Assembly (NCBI GenBank): GCA_001896885.1 | Contig: MKRJ01000046.1 | Coordinates: forward strand, 62,001 to 126,000 | Length of the DNA: 64,000 nucleotides | Reading direction: 5' to 3' | Source: Rhizobiales bacterium 65-79 | GTDB lineage: Bacteria > Pseudomonadota > Alphaproteobacteria > Rhizobiales > Rhizobiaceae | Part shown: positions 24,772 through 33,670 of the stretch, one piece after another | Numbering within the stretch: the stretch's first letter is position 1 | How the letters are laid out: each line of letters opens with the position of its first letter | The notes under the pieces: generated by a model | The model's database searches: none | What the model was told of the DNA's origin: nothing | The model's input: only the letters and a program-made list of their open reading frames with translations | Program-made: the position numbers and the translations under genes

Positions 24772-26055
24772 TCAATGCCGGCCCATGAGCTGCCTGACGC
24801 GTTCGCGCAGCAGGCGAGCCATGTTGCGGGTCTCCCGATAGAGATGGAGTTGCTTGGCGGCCTGCCGTGCGGCGCGGTCCGCCTGCGGCGTGAAGCCGAG
24901 CACCAGCGTGCCCATCCGCCGCCGCTCGCTCCACAGCCGGTCCATGACGATGTGGTCCGGAGCCGCGCAGGAATCCGTGGCCATGATGTTCGGATCGTCG
25001 AGATGCGTCTTCGTCGCCTCGATCATCAGGAGCGTGCCGGGCGAATAGGCCGAATAGCTTTCGTCATAGGCCGTCTTCCAGGTGTAGGCGATGCCTTGCT
25101 CGATGAAGACGATGAGCGAAGCGATGGTCTTGCCGTCGAGCACCAGCAGATGGACCCGGCCCATGTCCCGCTGCGCCAGGAGGTGGACCGCCTCCCGCGC
25201 GAACGCCGCCTGGTAACGGTCGCTGACCATCGCGGTACGCTCGCGCCCCTTCCAGCCGGAACCTTCCAGCGCCAGGAAGGCTTCGACGCCCGCGCGAATC
25301 TCATCGGGCTGGCGCGCGATGCGGTATTCGAGCGTGCCCTGGTCTTCGAGGCGGCGCTTCAGCCGGCGGAATTCGCGGAAATGATGCGACCTGAGCGACG
25401 CTTTCAGATAGTCGTCGCCGTCGAGATCGCTTTCCAGGAAGGCGCGCTTCACCTCTTCTGTGACGACCAGCGTCAGGTCGCGGCTGGCGGCGAAGGAGCG
25501 CAGCATGCTGGCGACGGCGCCGTCGAGATGCATGTCGGGCAGGACCAGCACCTTCGGCATTCTCAGATGCGGCCGCGTCACCATGGCGAGGAAGTCATCC
25601 ATAACCTTGTCCGGCTGGTCGCTGTCGACCAGCGGCGTGCCGAGCGGACCGAACGGGTGCGACCAGCTTCGCATGACGGAGACGCCGAGAGGCATGGTCG
25701 GGCGTTCGATCGAAAAGGGCAGCAGCAGCCGCAACCGGCTCTTGTACTCGGTGCCGTCGCGGATGACCGCCAGCTTGACTTCCCGGTCCTCGAGCCTCGG
25801 CATGGCCGGCGCCAGGAAACGCGGGTTGAAGAAGACGTTCGGCTCCAGCGCCCGCGCCGCCAGGTGATCGAGTTCCTCGATCAGGTCGAAGCCGGCCGAC
25901 GCTGGGTAGATGGCGAGCCGGCGCGAGGGACGGCTGTCGGTCAACAGTTCGACGCGGGCACGCTCGATCGGATCCTCGGCGAGGCCGGCGAGTTCCGAGA
26001 TCATGGCGCCCGCCGGGCCGCCGGTCATCTCCTCGAGAAGCGGTACCGCGGCCAT
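24772..26055 (-). CDS. GNAT-family acetyltransferase (CelD/FemAB-like, Acetyltransf_6)
   Basis: A 427-residue protein. Its C-terminal half carries the FemAB-like GNAT fold: REFRRLKRRLEDQG, VEAFLALEGSGWKGR, LDGKTIASLIVFIEQG and YSPGTLLMIEATK. Family members modify polysaccharides or lipid-linked sugars in the cytoplasm. It starts 1 bp after the flippase gene stop, so the two are translationally coupled, which suggests acyl decoration of an exported glycan. The acceptor is unknown. Confidence 0.82.
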   Translation of the reverse strand: MAAVPLLEEMTGGPAGAMISELAGLAEDPIERARVELLTDSRPSRRLAIYPASAGFDLIEELDHLAARALEPNVFFNPRFLAPAMPRLEDREVKLAVIRDGTEYKSRLRLLLPFSIERPTMPLGVSVMRSWSHPFGPLGTPLVDSDQPDKVMDDFLAMVTRPHLRMPKVLVLPDMHLDGAVASMLRSFAASRDLTLVVTEEVKRAFLESDLDGDDYLKASLRSHHFREFRRLKRRLEDQGTLEYRIARQPDEIRAGVEAFLALEGSGWKGRERTAMVSDRYQAAFAREAVHLLAQRDMGRVHLLVLDGKTIASLIVFIEQGIAYTWKTAYDESYSAYSPGTLLMIEATKTHLDDPNIMATDSCAAPDHIVMDRLWSERRRMGTLVLGFTPQADRAARQAAKQLHLYRETRNMARLLRERVRQLMGRH

Positions 26056-26056
26056 C

Positions 26057-27505
26057 TTACGCGATCGCTCCGTGCCTGTCTGAGGACGGCAGGAAAATCG
26101 CCATGACGATGCCGAGCTTGCGCCACACCGTGAGCGACAAAGCGATCGTCTCGAACAGCATGGCGGCGGCGGTCGCGATCGCCGCGCCCCAAAGGCCCAT
26201 GGCGGGAATGAAGAGCACGTTCAGGCCGACATTTACCGCCAGCGTCAGCGCATAGACCGCAGCGCAGATATTCTGGTTGCCGCTCATCGTGAGCAGGCTT
26301 TCGGTCGGTCCGACGGCCGCCCGCGCCACCACCCCGACGACGAGCACGAAGAGGAACGGATAACCGGCCTCGAAGCCCGGTCCGAACAGCGACAGCATCG
26401 GCTCGCCGATGGCAAGCACGACAAGCGCCATGGCCAGCGAGGGCCAGAAGGTCCAGGACACGGTCTGCCGCGCGAAAGCGGCAAGCTCGGCATGGCTGCC
26501 GCCATGCGTGAACGCCGCGTAGCGCGGCGCGACGCCGGCCTTCACCGCGAAATAGACGAAATGCACCAGCGCCAGCGTCTTCACCGTGGCGAAATAGACG
26601 GCGACGTCGTCCGGCGACATGAAGCGGCCGACCATCAGCACATCGGCGTTGGTGAGCAGGAAGAAGAAGCTTTCGACGAGGAAGATCGGCAGCGAGACGG
26701 TGAACCAGTGCCCGAAGAGGACGCGCCGCGGCCCCTTGGGCAGCCTGGCGTCGAGCCGGCGCGTGACCCCGAAGAGCTGCGCGACGGTCGTCGTGTAGGT
26801 GGCAGCGAGCGCGGCGATCACCGCCACGGAGGCGGAAGGCGGATAGCCCGCGCGGAGCGCCGCCGCCATGAAGACGAGGATCAGGATCGGCCGGACGATA
26901 TAGGCCGGAGTGAGCGCCGCGAAGACCCAGGAATGCGCGCGCGACGCTCCCTGCAGCGCATCCGAGAGCGAGATCATCGGCAGGCAGAAGAGACCGAGCA
27001 GGAAGGGCTGGACATAGACGCTTTCAATCGCACCGGAGAACAGCCACAGGCCCGCCATGCCGGTCGCGGCGAAGAAGGAGGCGGCGAGAAGGACGAAGAG
27101 GCGGCTGGTCAGAAGGATACCGCGCATCTCGTTGAATTTGCCGCTCGCGCGGTATTCCGGCACGAAGCGGATTAACGACGTGTCGAAGCCGAGGCAGGCG
27201 AGGCTGCCGGCGATCACCATCGACACCCAGACGAGCACGAAGATGCCGTATTCGAAGCTGCCCATCCAGCGCGCCATGCAGACCTGGCTGAGAAAGGCGA
27301 TGACGGCGCTGACGATGCGGATCGAGAACGCCGCGAGCGACATGCGGCCCGCCTGGCCTACCTCGCCGGCGTCGAAGAGCGCGGCGTCCACCCGGGCGAG
27401 TAGCGGACGCACCGCCAGCGCGAAGCGCTCCGGCAAAAGCCGATCGGCCGTCCTCGCCGCGGAAAAGCGCACGCGATCACACTCCAGATGTCTTTCTGCG
27501 TCCAT
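26057..27505 (-). CDS. polysaccharide flippase (MOP/Wzx-like)
   Basis: A 482-residue protein with about 12-14 membrane helices. A cytoplasmic N-terminal extension of about 50 residues precedes the first helix, then MARWMGSFEYGIFVLVW and FLPSSDRHGAIA at the end. MOP flippases move lipid-linked glycans across the inner membrane. Paired with the GNAT gene it forms a two-gene unit without glycosyltransferases or a polymerase, so the glycan is made elsewhere. Confidence 0.87.
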   Translation of the reverse strand: MDAERHLECDRVRFSAARTADRLLPERFALAVRPLLARVDAALFDAGEVGQAGRMSLAAFSIRIVSAVIAFLSQVCMARWMGSFEYGIFVLVWVSMVIAGSLACLGFDTSLIRFVPEYRASGKFNEMRGILLTSRLFVLLAASFFAATGMAGLWLFSGAIESVYVQPFLLGLFCLPMISLSDALQGASRAHSWVFAALTPAYIVRPILILVFMAAALRAGYPPSASVAVIAALAATYTTTVAQLFGVTRRLDARLPKGPRRVLFGHWFTVSLPIFLVESFFFLLTNADVLMVGRFMSPDDVAVYFATVKTLALVHFVYFAVKAGVAPRYAAFTHGGSHAELAAFARQTVSWTFWPSLAMALVVLAIGEPMLSLFGPGFEAGYPFLFVLVVGVVARAAVGPTESLLTMSGNQNICAAVYALTLAVNVGLNVLFIPAMGLWGAAIATAAAMLFETIALSLTVWRKLGIVMAIFLPSSDRHGAIA

Positions 27506-27595
27506 CGTCTTAAAGCCGGAGTCTTTAAGAAACGGTTGGATAAGGGAAGTGGAGTTCAGCCGAGCGCATCCAGGACCATGGCTCTGCGTACTAAC

Positions 27596-27740
27596 CCCAC
27601 CCCCGGCCCATTGGCCGGACCCTCCCCTGAAAGGGGAGAGAAAGCGCCAGCCTCGCCGCTTTCCCCCCCTTCGAGGGGGAGGTGGCCCCCACGGGTCCGG
27701 CCTTTGGCCGGCCCGAGGACAGGCTCCGGGCCGGAGGGAG
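27596..27740. repeat. intergenic mosaic of small hairpins
   Basis: Upstream of the flippase gene is a stretch of C/G-tract hairpins: CTCCCCT/AGGGGAG (27622-27638), CCCCCT/AGGGGG (27665-27679) and CCGGCC/GGCCGG (27697-27711). It is typical of dispersed rhizobial intergenic elements carrying CCCTCCCC motifs. It contains no gene. Confidence 0.6.
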
Positions 27741-27780
27741 TGAACTCAATTCGACGAGACCTGAGCCACCATTGCTGACA

Positions 27781-28809
27781 TCATTCGTCCAGCCGGAATT
27801 CCAGGTAGAGGTTGCGTTCCAGAAGCGACTGGTTGTCGTCGGAAACGATGGATACCATCAGCGCTCCATCCCCGCGCCGCCAGACGTCGAGCCCTTCCAT
27901 ATTGTCGATCTGGTAGCTCATGTCGGCCTTGAGGAGCACCGGCCCGTCGGCGATCTTGCCCGGTCTGATCGTGCTGCCGGCGATGCGGCGCAACTGCATG
28001 GCGACGCCGTGCGCGTATGAAAAGGACCGCTCGAGCAGCAGAAGATCGCCGTTCGGCAGGAAGGCGCCATCGGTGATGTCGAAATCGCCGCTGCGCCTGA
28101 CGGTGAAGATGCCCTTTTGCGGTCCTTCGAGAATGGCGGCGAACTGGTTTCCGTTCTTGTCCAGGCTTCGTTCCGAGACAATCACCCGAGCGCCTTTGAG
28201 CGGGCCGTCTTCCGGCGCGTAGGTCACTGTCTCGAAGCCGCGGTTCATGCGCATTTCCTTGCGCGGAACGAGGAAATCGAGATCGCGGATCGGTGCCTTC
28301 ATGTCGGCAGGATCGATGCGGAATTCGGAGATGCGGTGGTTGCGCTCGAAGCTGGCCGTGGCGATTCCGCCCCTGATTCCCAGTCCCTCGGCGTCGGTTT
28401 GCCATTTGCTGTCGATCGGCCTGCCTTCGCGGTCCACCATCGCCTGCATGGTGAAATCACTGAAGCCCGAGGGCCGGCCCTCGGGATCATGATCGACACG
28501 GCCGAAGAACCAGAAACCCGTGTCGGCTACGCCGATGAAGTCGCTGCCAGGTTTGCGGAACCGGAAGGCCGACAGGCTGCCGAAATCGCGCGCATCCGAG
28601 GTCATCTCCAGCCCGCCGACGAAGGTGAGCGGGCCGAAACGCGTCTCCCCGCTGCCGATCCTGAAATTCCGGATCGGCGAGGAGGTGATTTCGATCTTTT
28701 CGACCGGGGCAGACGGTGCCGCCGCGCCGCCCGAAGGATATAGTGCATAGGCGAGCGCAAGGATGCAGAGCGCGGCGCCGGCAAGCGCCGCGGGTCGCGG
28801 AAAGGCCAT
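27781..28809 (-). CDS. esterase-like activity of phytase family protein
   Basis: A 342-residue secreted protein with an uncleaved or Sec-type signal (about 1-27, AALCILALAYALYP). A beta-propeller-like body follows, with LTFVGGLEMTSDARDFGSLSAFRF, a LLLLERSFSYAHGVAMQLRRI blade and a closing YLEFRL. It is annotated elsewhere as phytase-like esterase (PF13449). The reaction is unproven. It lies 6 bp past the end of cobT, in the same direction. Confidence 0.8.
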   Translation of the reverse strand: MAFPRPAALAGAALCILALAYALYPSGGAAAPSAPVEKIEITSSPIRNFRIGSGETRFGPLTFVGGLEMTSDARDFGSLSAFRFRKPGSDFIGVADTGFWFFGRVDHDPEGRPSGFSDFTMQAMVDREGRPIDSKWQTDAEGLGIRGGIATASFERNHRISEFRIDPADMKAPIRDLDFLVPRKEMRMNRGFETVTYAPEDGPLKGARVIVSERSLDKNGNQFAAILEGPQKGIFTVRRSGDFDITDGAFLPNGDLLLLERSFSYAHGVAMQLRRIAGSTIRPGKIADGPVLLKADMSYQIDNMEGLDVWRRGDGALMVSIVSDDNQSLLERNLYLEFRLDE

Positions 28810-28815
28810 GCGGGC

Positions 28816-30711
28816 TCAGCCGGTACGCCTGAGCCCGCCGGCGCGGCGCGTGTCGCGCGTGCTCTCTTCGGCAAAGAGCGCGGCGAGTTGCTCGGTCATG
28901 GCGCCGGCGAGTTCCTCGGCGTCGACGATGGTGACGGCGCGGCGATAGTAGCGGGTCACGTCATGGCCGATGCCGATGGCGAGCAGTTCCACCGGCGAGC
29001 GCGTCTCGATCAGTTCGATCACGGCGCGCAGGTGCCGCTCCAGATAGTTGCCGGGATTGACCGACAGCGTCGAATCGTCGACCGGCGCTCCGTCGGAGAT
29101 CATCATCAGGATCCTGCGCTGCTCGCGCCGCGCGATCAGCCGGCTGTGCGCCCACAGAAGCGCTTCGCCGTCGATATTCTCCTTGAGCAGGCCCTCGCGC
29201 ATCATCAGGCCGAGATTGCGCCGCGCCCGCCGCCACGGCGCGTCAGCCGATTTGTAGATGATGTGGCGAAGGTCGTTCAGCCGGCCCGGATTGGCGGGCT
29301 TGCCCTCCTTCAGCCATTTCTCGCGCGCCTGTCCGCCCTTCCACGCGCGCGTCGTGAAGCCAAGTATCTCGACCGAGACGCCGCAGCGCTCCAGCGTGCG
29401 CGCCAGGATGTCGGCGCAGGTCGCCGCGACCGTGATCGGCCGGCCCCGCATGGAGCCGGAATTGTCGAGCAGCAGCGTCACCACCGTGTCACGGAATTTC
29501 GTGTCGCGTTCCTGCTTGAAGGAAAGCGGCTGCATCGGATCGATGACGACGCGGGTCAAGCGGGCGGTGTCGAGATACCCCTCCTCGAGATCGAAATCCC
29601 AGGAACGGTTCTGCTGCGCCATCAGCCGGCGCTGCAGCCGGTTGGCGAGCCGTCCGACGACGCCCGAGAGATTGGCGAGCTGCTTGTCGAGGAAGGCGCG
29701 CAGGCGGTCGAGTTCCTCCTCCTCGCAGAGTTCCTCCGCGCCGACCGTCTCGTCGAAGCCGGTGGTGAATATCTTGTAGTCGATGGTGCTCGGCAGATTG
29801 GCGAAGGGATCGTCCCTGCGCCGCGTCTCGCCCGGGGTCTCGGCGTCCGCGTCCTCCTCTTCGGAAACGTCGTCGGAGGAGGCATCGCTCGCCTCCGTCT
29901 CGCCCTGCTCCTGCTCTTCCGCCGAGGCTTCCGAATCCTCCGCCTCGGACTGGTCGGCGCCGGAATCCTCTTCCTCGCCCTCTTCGCCCTGCTCCTCCCC
30001 TTGCGGCTGCTGATCGTCGTCCTCGGCCTCCGACTGGTCCTCGTCGCCGAGTTCCTCCGCCATCTCCATCGAGGCCAGCATATCGCGCACGACGCGCGCG
30101 AAAGCCTGCTGGTCGTCGAGCTTTTCGACCAGGGCGTCGATGTCGCCGGAAGCCTTGTCCTCGATCCAGCCGCGCCAGAGCTCGACCATCTTCCTGCCGC
30201 TCTTCGGCGCCGGCCGGCCCGTCAGCTTCTCGCGCACGAGGAGCGCCACCGCCTCCTCGATCGGCGCTTCCGCCTTCTCCGAGACCTCGGCGAGGTTGGC
30301 CTTGGCGTATTTGTCCTCCAGCATCAGCGCGATGTTGTCGCCGACGCCGCGCATCGCCCTGCTGCCGATCGCCTCGACCCGCGCCTGCTCGACCGCGTCA
30401 TAGACCGCGCGTGCCTGCTTGCCCTCCGGCGCCAGCCTGGAATGGACGCGCGGATCGTGGCGCGCGCGCCTGAGCGCCATCGAATCGCCAAGCCCCCGCG
30501 TCACGCCGATATCGGTGCGCGTCGGCTTCTTCGGCAGATCGGGCAGCCGCGCATGGCTGCCGGCGAGCGCCGGCTTGTCCTTGGCGAAGCTGACCTCGAG
30601 ATCGTGGTCGCCGGCGATGGCGCGCATGCAGACGGTGACGGCGCGCTTCAACGCGTCCGTCTCGCCGCCCGCCTTGGGCTTGGTGCGTATGTTGTCGCCT
30701 GCGGAGGCCAT
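28816..30711 (-). CDS. cobT: cobaltochelatase subunit CobT
   Basis: VWA-domain subunit of the ATP-driven cobalt chelatase (CobNST) inserting cobalt into hydrogenobyrinic acid a,c-diamide in aerobic B12 synthesis. The 631 residues have an N-terminal helical part, a very acidic Glu/Asp/Ser/Gln linker (about 220-315) and a C-terminal VWA domain with the MIDAS motif DNSGS (about 423). CobT oligomerises with CobS as a AAA/VWA pair. The acidic linker is a family trait. Confidence 0.95.
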   Translation of the reverse strand: MASAGDNIRTKPKAGGETDALKRAVTVCMRAIAGDHDLEVSFAKDKPALAGSHARLPDLPKKPTRTDIGVTRGLGDSMALRRARHDPRVHSRLAPEGKQARAVYDAVEQARVEAIGSRAMRGVGDNIALMLEDKYAKANLAEVSEKAEAPIEEAVALLVREKLTGRPAPKSGRKMVELWRGWIEDKASGDIDALVEKLDDQQAFARVVRDMLASMEMAEELGDEDQSEAEDDDQQPQGEEQGEEGEEEDSGADQSEAEDSEASAEEQEQGETEASDASSDDVSEEEDADAETPGETRRRDDPFANLPSTIDYKIFTTGFDETVGAEELCEEEELDRLRAFLDKQLANLSGVVGRLANRLQRRLMAQQNRSWDFDLEEGYLDTARLTRVVIDPMQPLSFKQERDTKFRDTVVTLLLDNSGSMRGRPITVAATCADILARTLERCGVSVEILGFTTRAWKGGQAREKWLKEGKPANPGRLNDLRHIIYKSADAPWRRARRNLGLMMREGLLKENIDGEALLWAHSRLIARREQRRILMMISDGAPVDDSTLSVNPGNYLERHLRAVIELIETRSPVELLAIGIGHDVTRYYRRAVTIVDAEELAGAMTEQLAALFAEESTRDTRRAGGLRRTG

Positions 30712-30725
30712 GGATCACATCACGA

Positions 30726-31073
30726 TCAGCGCGACCTGCCGTCGAACATGGTCGGCTCGAGCGAATACGGATCGACGCCCTCCAGGCAGCGTATGTTGAT
30801 GGCAACCATCGGCGTCCCATCCGGACCCGCCGCGCGGGCAAAGGATTCCATTCCGCACACGGAGCAGAACAGATGCTGGATGTTCCGTGTGTTGAAGCGG
30901 TATTCGGTCAACTTGTCTTCGCCGCTTTGCAGCGAGAAGTTGGCGGCGGGCGTAAATGCCAGGATGCTGCCCCGACGCTGGCAATAGGAACAATTGCAGG
31001 TGATGGGATGCGCGAGGTCGACATCGACCTCGAAGCGCACTTCCTGGCAATGGCAGCTTCCCTGGTAGCTCAA
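30726..31073 (-). CDS. GFA-family zinc protein between cobS and cobT
   Basis: The 115-residue GFA (glutathione-dependent formaldehyde-activating enzyme-like) fold has cysteines in GSCHCQEV, CNCSYCQRRG and FCSVCGMES, giving the family's two zinc sites. GFA enzymes typically act on glutathione adducts, but many members have unknown substrates. It lies 14 bp before cobT and 10 bp after cobS, which implies one transcript; a GFA gene is not a standard member of the cobaltochelatase cluster. Confidence 0.9.
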   Translation of the reverse strand: MSYQGSCHCQEVRFEVDVDLAHPITCNCSYCQRRGSILAFTPAANFSLQSGEDKLTEYRFNTRNIQHLFCSVCGMESFARAAGPDGTPMVAINIRCLEGVDPYSLEPTMFDGRSR

Positions 31074-31083
31074 ACCGCCTCTC

Positions 31084-32070
31084 CTACCCCAGCACCACGT
31101 TCACCGCGCTTTCCGGCAATTCCTCGCCGAAGGCACGCTGGTAGAACTCGGCGACCAGCGAGCGCTCCAGTTCGTCGCATTTGTTGAGGAAGGTAAGCCG
31201 GAAGGCCATGCCGATCGAGCCGAATATCTCGGCGTTCTCCGCCCAGGTGATGACCGTGCGCGGGCTCATCACGGTCGAGAGGTCGCCATTGATGAAGGCC
31301 GAGCGCGTCATGTCCGCCACGCGCACCATCTTGTTGACGATCTCGCGGCCCTTGTCGTTGCGGTAGTGCTTGGCCTTGGCGAGCACGATCGCGACCTCGT
31401 TGTCGTGCGGCAAATAGTTCAGCGTCGTGACGATCGACCAGCGGTCCATCTGCGCCTGGTTGATCTGCTGCGTGCCGTGGTAGAGGCCGGTCGTGTCGCC
31501 GAGCCCGACCGTGTTGGCCGTGGCGAAGAGACGGAAGGCCGGGTGCGGCCGGATCACCCTCGACTGGTCGAGCAGGGTCAGGCGGCCCGAACTCTCCAGC
31601 ACGCGCTGGATGACGAACATCACGTCCGGCCGGCCGGCGTCGTATTCGTCGAAACAGAGCGCGATATTGTGCTGGTAGGCCCAGGGCAGGATGCCGTCGC
31701 GGAACTCCGTGATCTGCTTGCCTTCCTTCAGCACGATCGCGTCCTTGCCGACGAGGTCGATGCGGCTGACATGGCTGTCGAGGTTGACGCGCACGCAGGG
31801 CCAGTTGAGCCGCGCCGCCACCTGCTCGATATGGGTCGACTTGCCGGTGCCGTGATAGCCCGACACCATCACGCGCCGGTTGAAGGCGAAGCCGGAAAGG
31901 ATGGCGAGCGTCGTCTGTTCGTCGAAGAGGTAGTCGGGGTCGAAATCCGGCACATGCTCGTTGGCGGCCGAATAGGCCGGCACGACCATGCTGGACTCGA
32001 AGCCGAACGTCTCCTTCACCGACACCGTCGTGTCGGGCAGATTCGCGATATCGCGGTCGATCTTGTTCAT
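31084..32070 (-). CDS. cobS: cobaltochelatase AAA+ subunit CobS
   Basis: MoxR-type AAA+ ATPase of CobNST, giving the energy for cobalt insertion. The 328 residues contain Walker [10 protein letters not shown], Walker [10 protein letters not shown], sensor [11 protein letters not shown] and a C-terminal helical lid. The second of two adjacent ATGs was chosen because the GGAGG sits four bases before it, and one base before the first. It is the first gene of cobS-GFA-cobT. Confidence 0.95.
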   Translation of the reverse strand: MNKIDRDIANLPDTTVSVKETFGFESSMVVPAYSAANEHVPDFDPDYLFDEQTTLAILSGFAFNRRVMVSGYHGTGKSTHIEQVAARLNWPCVRVNLDSHVSRIDLVGKDAIVLKEGKQITEFRDGILPWAYQHNIALCFDEYDAGRPDVMFVIQRVLESSGRLTLLDQSRVIRPHPAFRLFATANTVGLGDTTGLYHGTQQINQAQMDRWSIVTTLNYLPHDNEVAIVLAKAKHYRNDKGREIVNKMVRVADMTRSAFINGDLSTVMSPRTVITWAENAEIFGSIGMAFRLTFLNKCDELERSLVAEFYQRAFGEELPESAVNVVLG

Positions 32071-32173
32071 CATGCCTCCAGCACGGAACACCTTCCGCGC
32101 CGCTTTGTTTCGTTTTTCAGAGGGCCGTCTTAGAGCTTTTTCCTGCCGGATAGAAGCCACGGCGACGGAGCGC

Positions 32174-32788
32174 TCAGCACAAGCCTGCCTGCCTGAGCAA
32201 TCGGTAGGCCTGGATTACCTCGCGGAACCGGTCTTCCGAACCCCTGTTGCCACCATTCGCGTCTGGATGGTGGCGTTTCACCAGTTCCTTATAGCGCGCC
32301 TTGATGGCGGCGCCAGTCGCCTTCGCATCAAGTCCAAGCGTTTCGAGCGCCTTGGCCTCAAGCGGCCGTGCCTTGCGTTCCTGCGGCGGCCGCCCGGCCT
32401 GGGCGCCGAACAGGTTGAACGGATCGCGCGTGCGCCGGAAATAGCCGGCGCCGCCGGAACGCACCTGCGAAAAATCGGCCGCCGTCCTCGGCCCGGAGGC
32501 CGTGCCCATCTTCCAGGTCGGGCGATGGCCCGTCAGCGCTTCCTTCTGGAAGCGCGCGATATCCGTGTCGCCGAGACCGGAGAAATAGTTGTAGCCCTTG
32601 TTGTATTCCCGGACGTGCTCGAAGCAGAAATGGAAATACTCGCCCTCGCGCATGCGCCCCACCGGCGCCCGGTGCGTTCCCGCCTCCGTGCAGCCGTCCC
32701 ATTGGCAGCGTTGCGGATGCGTCTTCAGCTCCGCGTCGGGGTCGGGCCGGATGCGGATGCGCTCGAAATATTTCGAATAAGGCTTCAT
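32174..32788 (-). CDS. J-domain (DnaJ-like) protein
   Basis: A 204-residue protein. An N-terminal region with [15 protein letters not shown] and paired Cys/His (RCQWDGC, HFCFEH) may form a zinc site. A C-terminal J domain (about 147-204) carries the HPD motif in [10 protein letters not shown], which stimulates Hsp70. It lies about 100 bp upstream of cobS on the same strand, a rhizobial order, and is divergent from bolA. Confidence 0.9.
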   Translation of the reverse strand: MKPYSKYFERIRIRPDPDAELKTHPQRCQWDGCTEAGTHRAPVGRMREGEYFHFCFEHVREYNKGYNYFSGLGDTDIARFQKEALTGHRPTWKMGTASGPRTAADFSQVRSGGAGYFRRTRDPFNLFGAQAGRPPQERKARPLEAKALETLGLDAKATGAAIKARYKELVKRHHPDANGGNRGSEDRFREVIQAYRLLRQAGLC

Positions 32789-32934
32789 TCTGCCGCTGAT
32801 TATGGGTGCTTCGCCCGGCGATACAAGAATTGACATTCCGGGGAGGATGGGCCTACCGGCTGAATCGCCGGTATACGGGGCCGCTTCGGTCATTTTTGTG
32901 GCCGGCCCGACACATATGGTGGAGGCAACGGGCA

Positions 32935-33237
32935 ATGTCCATGCAGTCGAGGATCGAAGCCAAGCTGAAGCAGGCGCTCTCGCCCGAGCGGCTTGAAGTG
33001 ATCAACGAGAGTCATCTCCACGCCGGCCATCACCATCTCGAATCCGGCCACCAGGCGACCTTCGACGGCACCGGGGAGACGCATTTCCGCGTCCGCATCG
33101 TCGCGCCGTCCTTTGCCGGCATGAGCCGCGTCGAGCGCCATCGCGCCGTCAACGGCCTGCTCGCCGAAGAGCTGAAGTCGGGCGTTCACGCACTCGCCAT
33201 CGAGGCGGGAGCACCGGGCGAGAAGACGCGCTGGTAG
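32935..33237 (+). CDS. BolA family protein
   Basis: A 100-residue BolA/IbaG fold: RIEAKLKQALSPERLEVINESHLHAGH with the class II His-rich loop HHHLESGHQ, then VRIVAPSFAGMSRVERHRAVNGLL. BolA proteins partner with monothiol glutaredoxins in iron-sulfur or redox control. GGAGG lies 10 nt before the ATG. It is divergent from the J-domain gene. Confidence 0.9.
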   Translation: MSMQSRIEAKLKQALSPERLEVINESHLHAGHHHLESGHQATFDGTGETHFRVRIVAPSFAGMSRVERHRAVNGLLAEELKSGVHALAIEAGAPGEKTRW

Positions 33238-33294
33238 GCTGCGAGAAGCTTCGCAACCGCGCGGATTCCCGCCCTTTCCGCGACAATTTGCTGC

Positions 33295-33334
33295 AATGCA
33301 CAAAATGCAGCCCAGCCATGCACTGCTGTGCATT
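33295..33334. promoter_or_regulatory. cluster of ATGCA boxes upstream of the DUF1127 gene
   Basis: ATGCA occurs at 33296, 33305 and 33318, and its complement TGCAT at 33329. The outermost form an 8-bp inverted repeat, AATGCACA/TGTGCATT. The cluster lies 68-107 bp before the DUF1127 start, so it could be a regulator's array site. The regulator is unknown. Confidence 0.4.
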
Positions 33335-33401
33335 CAATTCAGGCTTCTTGCCCATTATTTGAGCGTCATCGAACAACACCGCACCAAGCGAGGGCACGAA
33401 A

Positions 33402-33542
33402 ATGAGCATGATCCGCAACTACCGCAACTGGCGCCGCTTCCGTAAGACCGTCAACGAGCTCAGCCGTCTGACCGACCGCGAGCTGGACGATATGGGCCTG
33501 CGCCGCGGCGACATCTACTCGGTCGCCAAGTCGGCCGTCTGA
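33402..33542 (+). CDS. DUF1127 small protein
   Basis: A 46-residue DUF1127 (YjiS-like) protein: WRRFRKTVNELSRLTDRELDDMGLRRGDI is the family core, rich in Arg and acidic residues. In rhizobia such proteins act in phosphate, carbon and stress regulation, probably by RNA or protein binding. The start has AGGGCACGAAA ahead of it. A perfect 12-bp hairpin terminator follows 76 bp after the stop. Confidence 0.85.
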   Translation: MSMIRNYRNWRRFRKTVNELSRLTDRELDDMGLRRGDIYSVAKSAV

Positions 33543-33618
33543 TCCTACAGGGCGGGGTTCCTCCTCCCTCCCCGCCCGACGGGCCGGCGTCTTTCTCCCT
33601 TGCGCCGGTCACCCCAAG

Positions 33619-33650
33619 CAAAGCCCGCCGATCCTCCCCGGCGGGCTTTG
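33619..33650. terminator. bidirectional terminator between DUF1127 and the ABC ATPase genes
   Basis: A perfect 12-bp stem (CAAAGCCCGCCG/CGGCGGGCTTTG) and an 8-nt loop. A T-rich stem end on each strand lets it serve both the plus-strand DUF1127 gene and the convergent ABC operon. Confidence 0.75.
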
Positions 33651-33670
33651 TCGCATCCGGCCTCAGGTCT

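Noticed and set aside
27596-27740. Possible CRISPR or tandem array in the repetitive gap
   Set aside because: No direct repeats with regular spacers; only small hairpins.
28888-30987. 699-codon open frame antisense to cobT
   Set aside because: Shadow of cobT in the other strand; Arg/Leu-rich with no domain or signal.
31084-32160. Possible B12 riboswitch before cobS
   Set aside because: No B12-box-like element or conserved core was recognised in the short gap before cobS.
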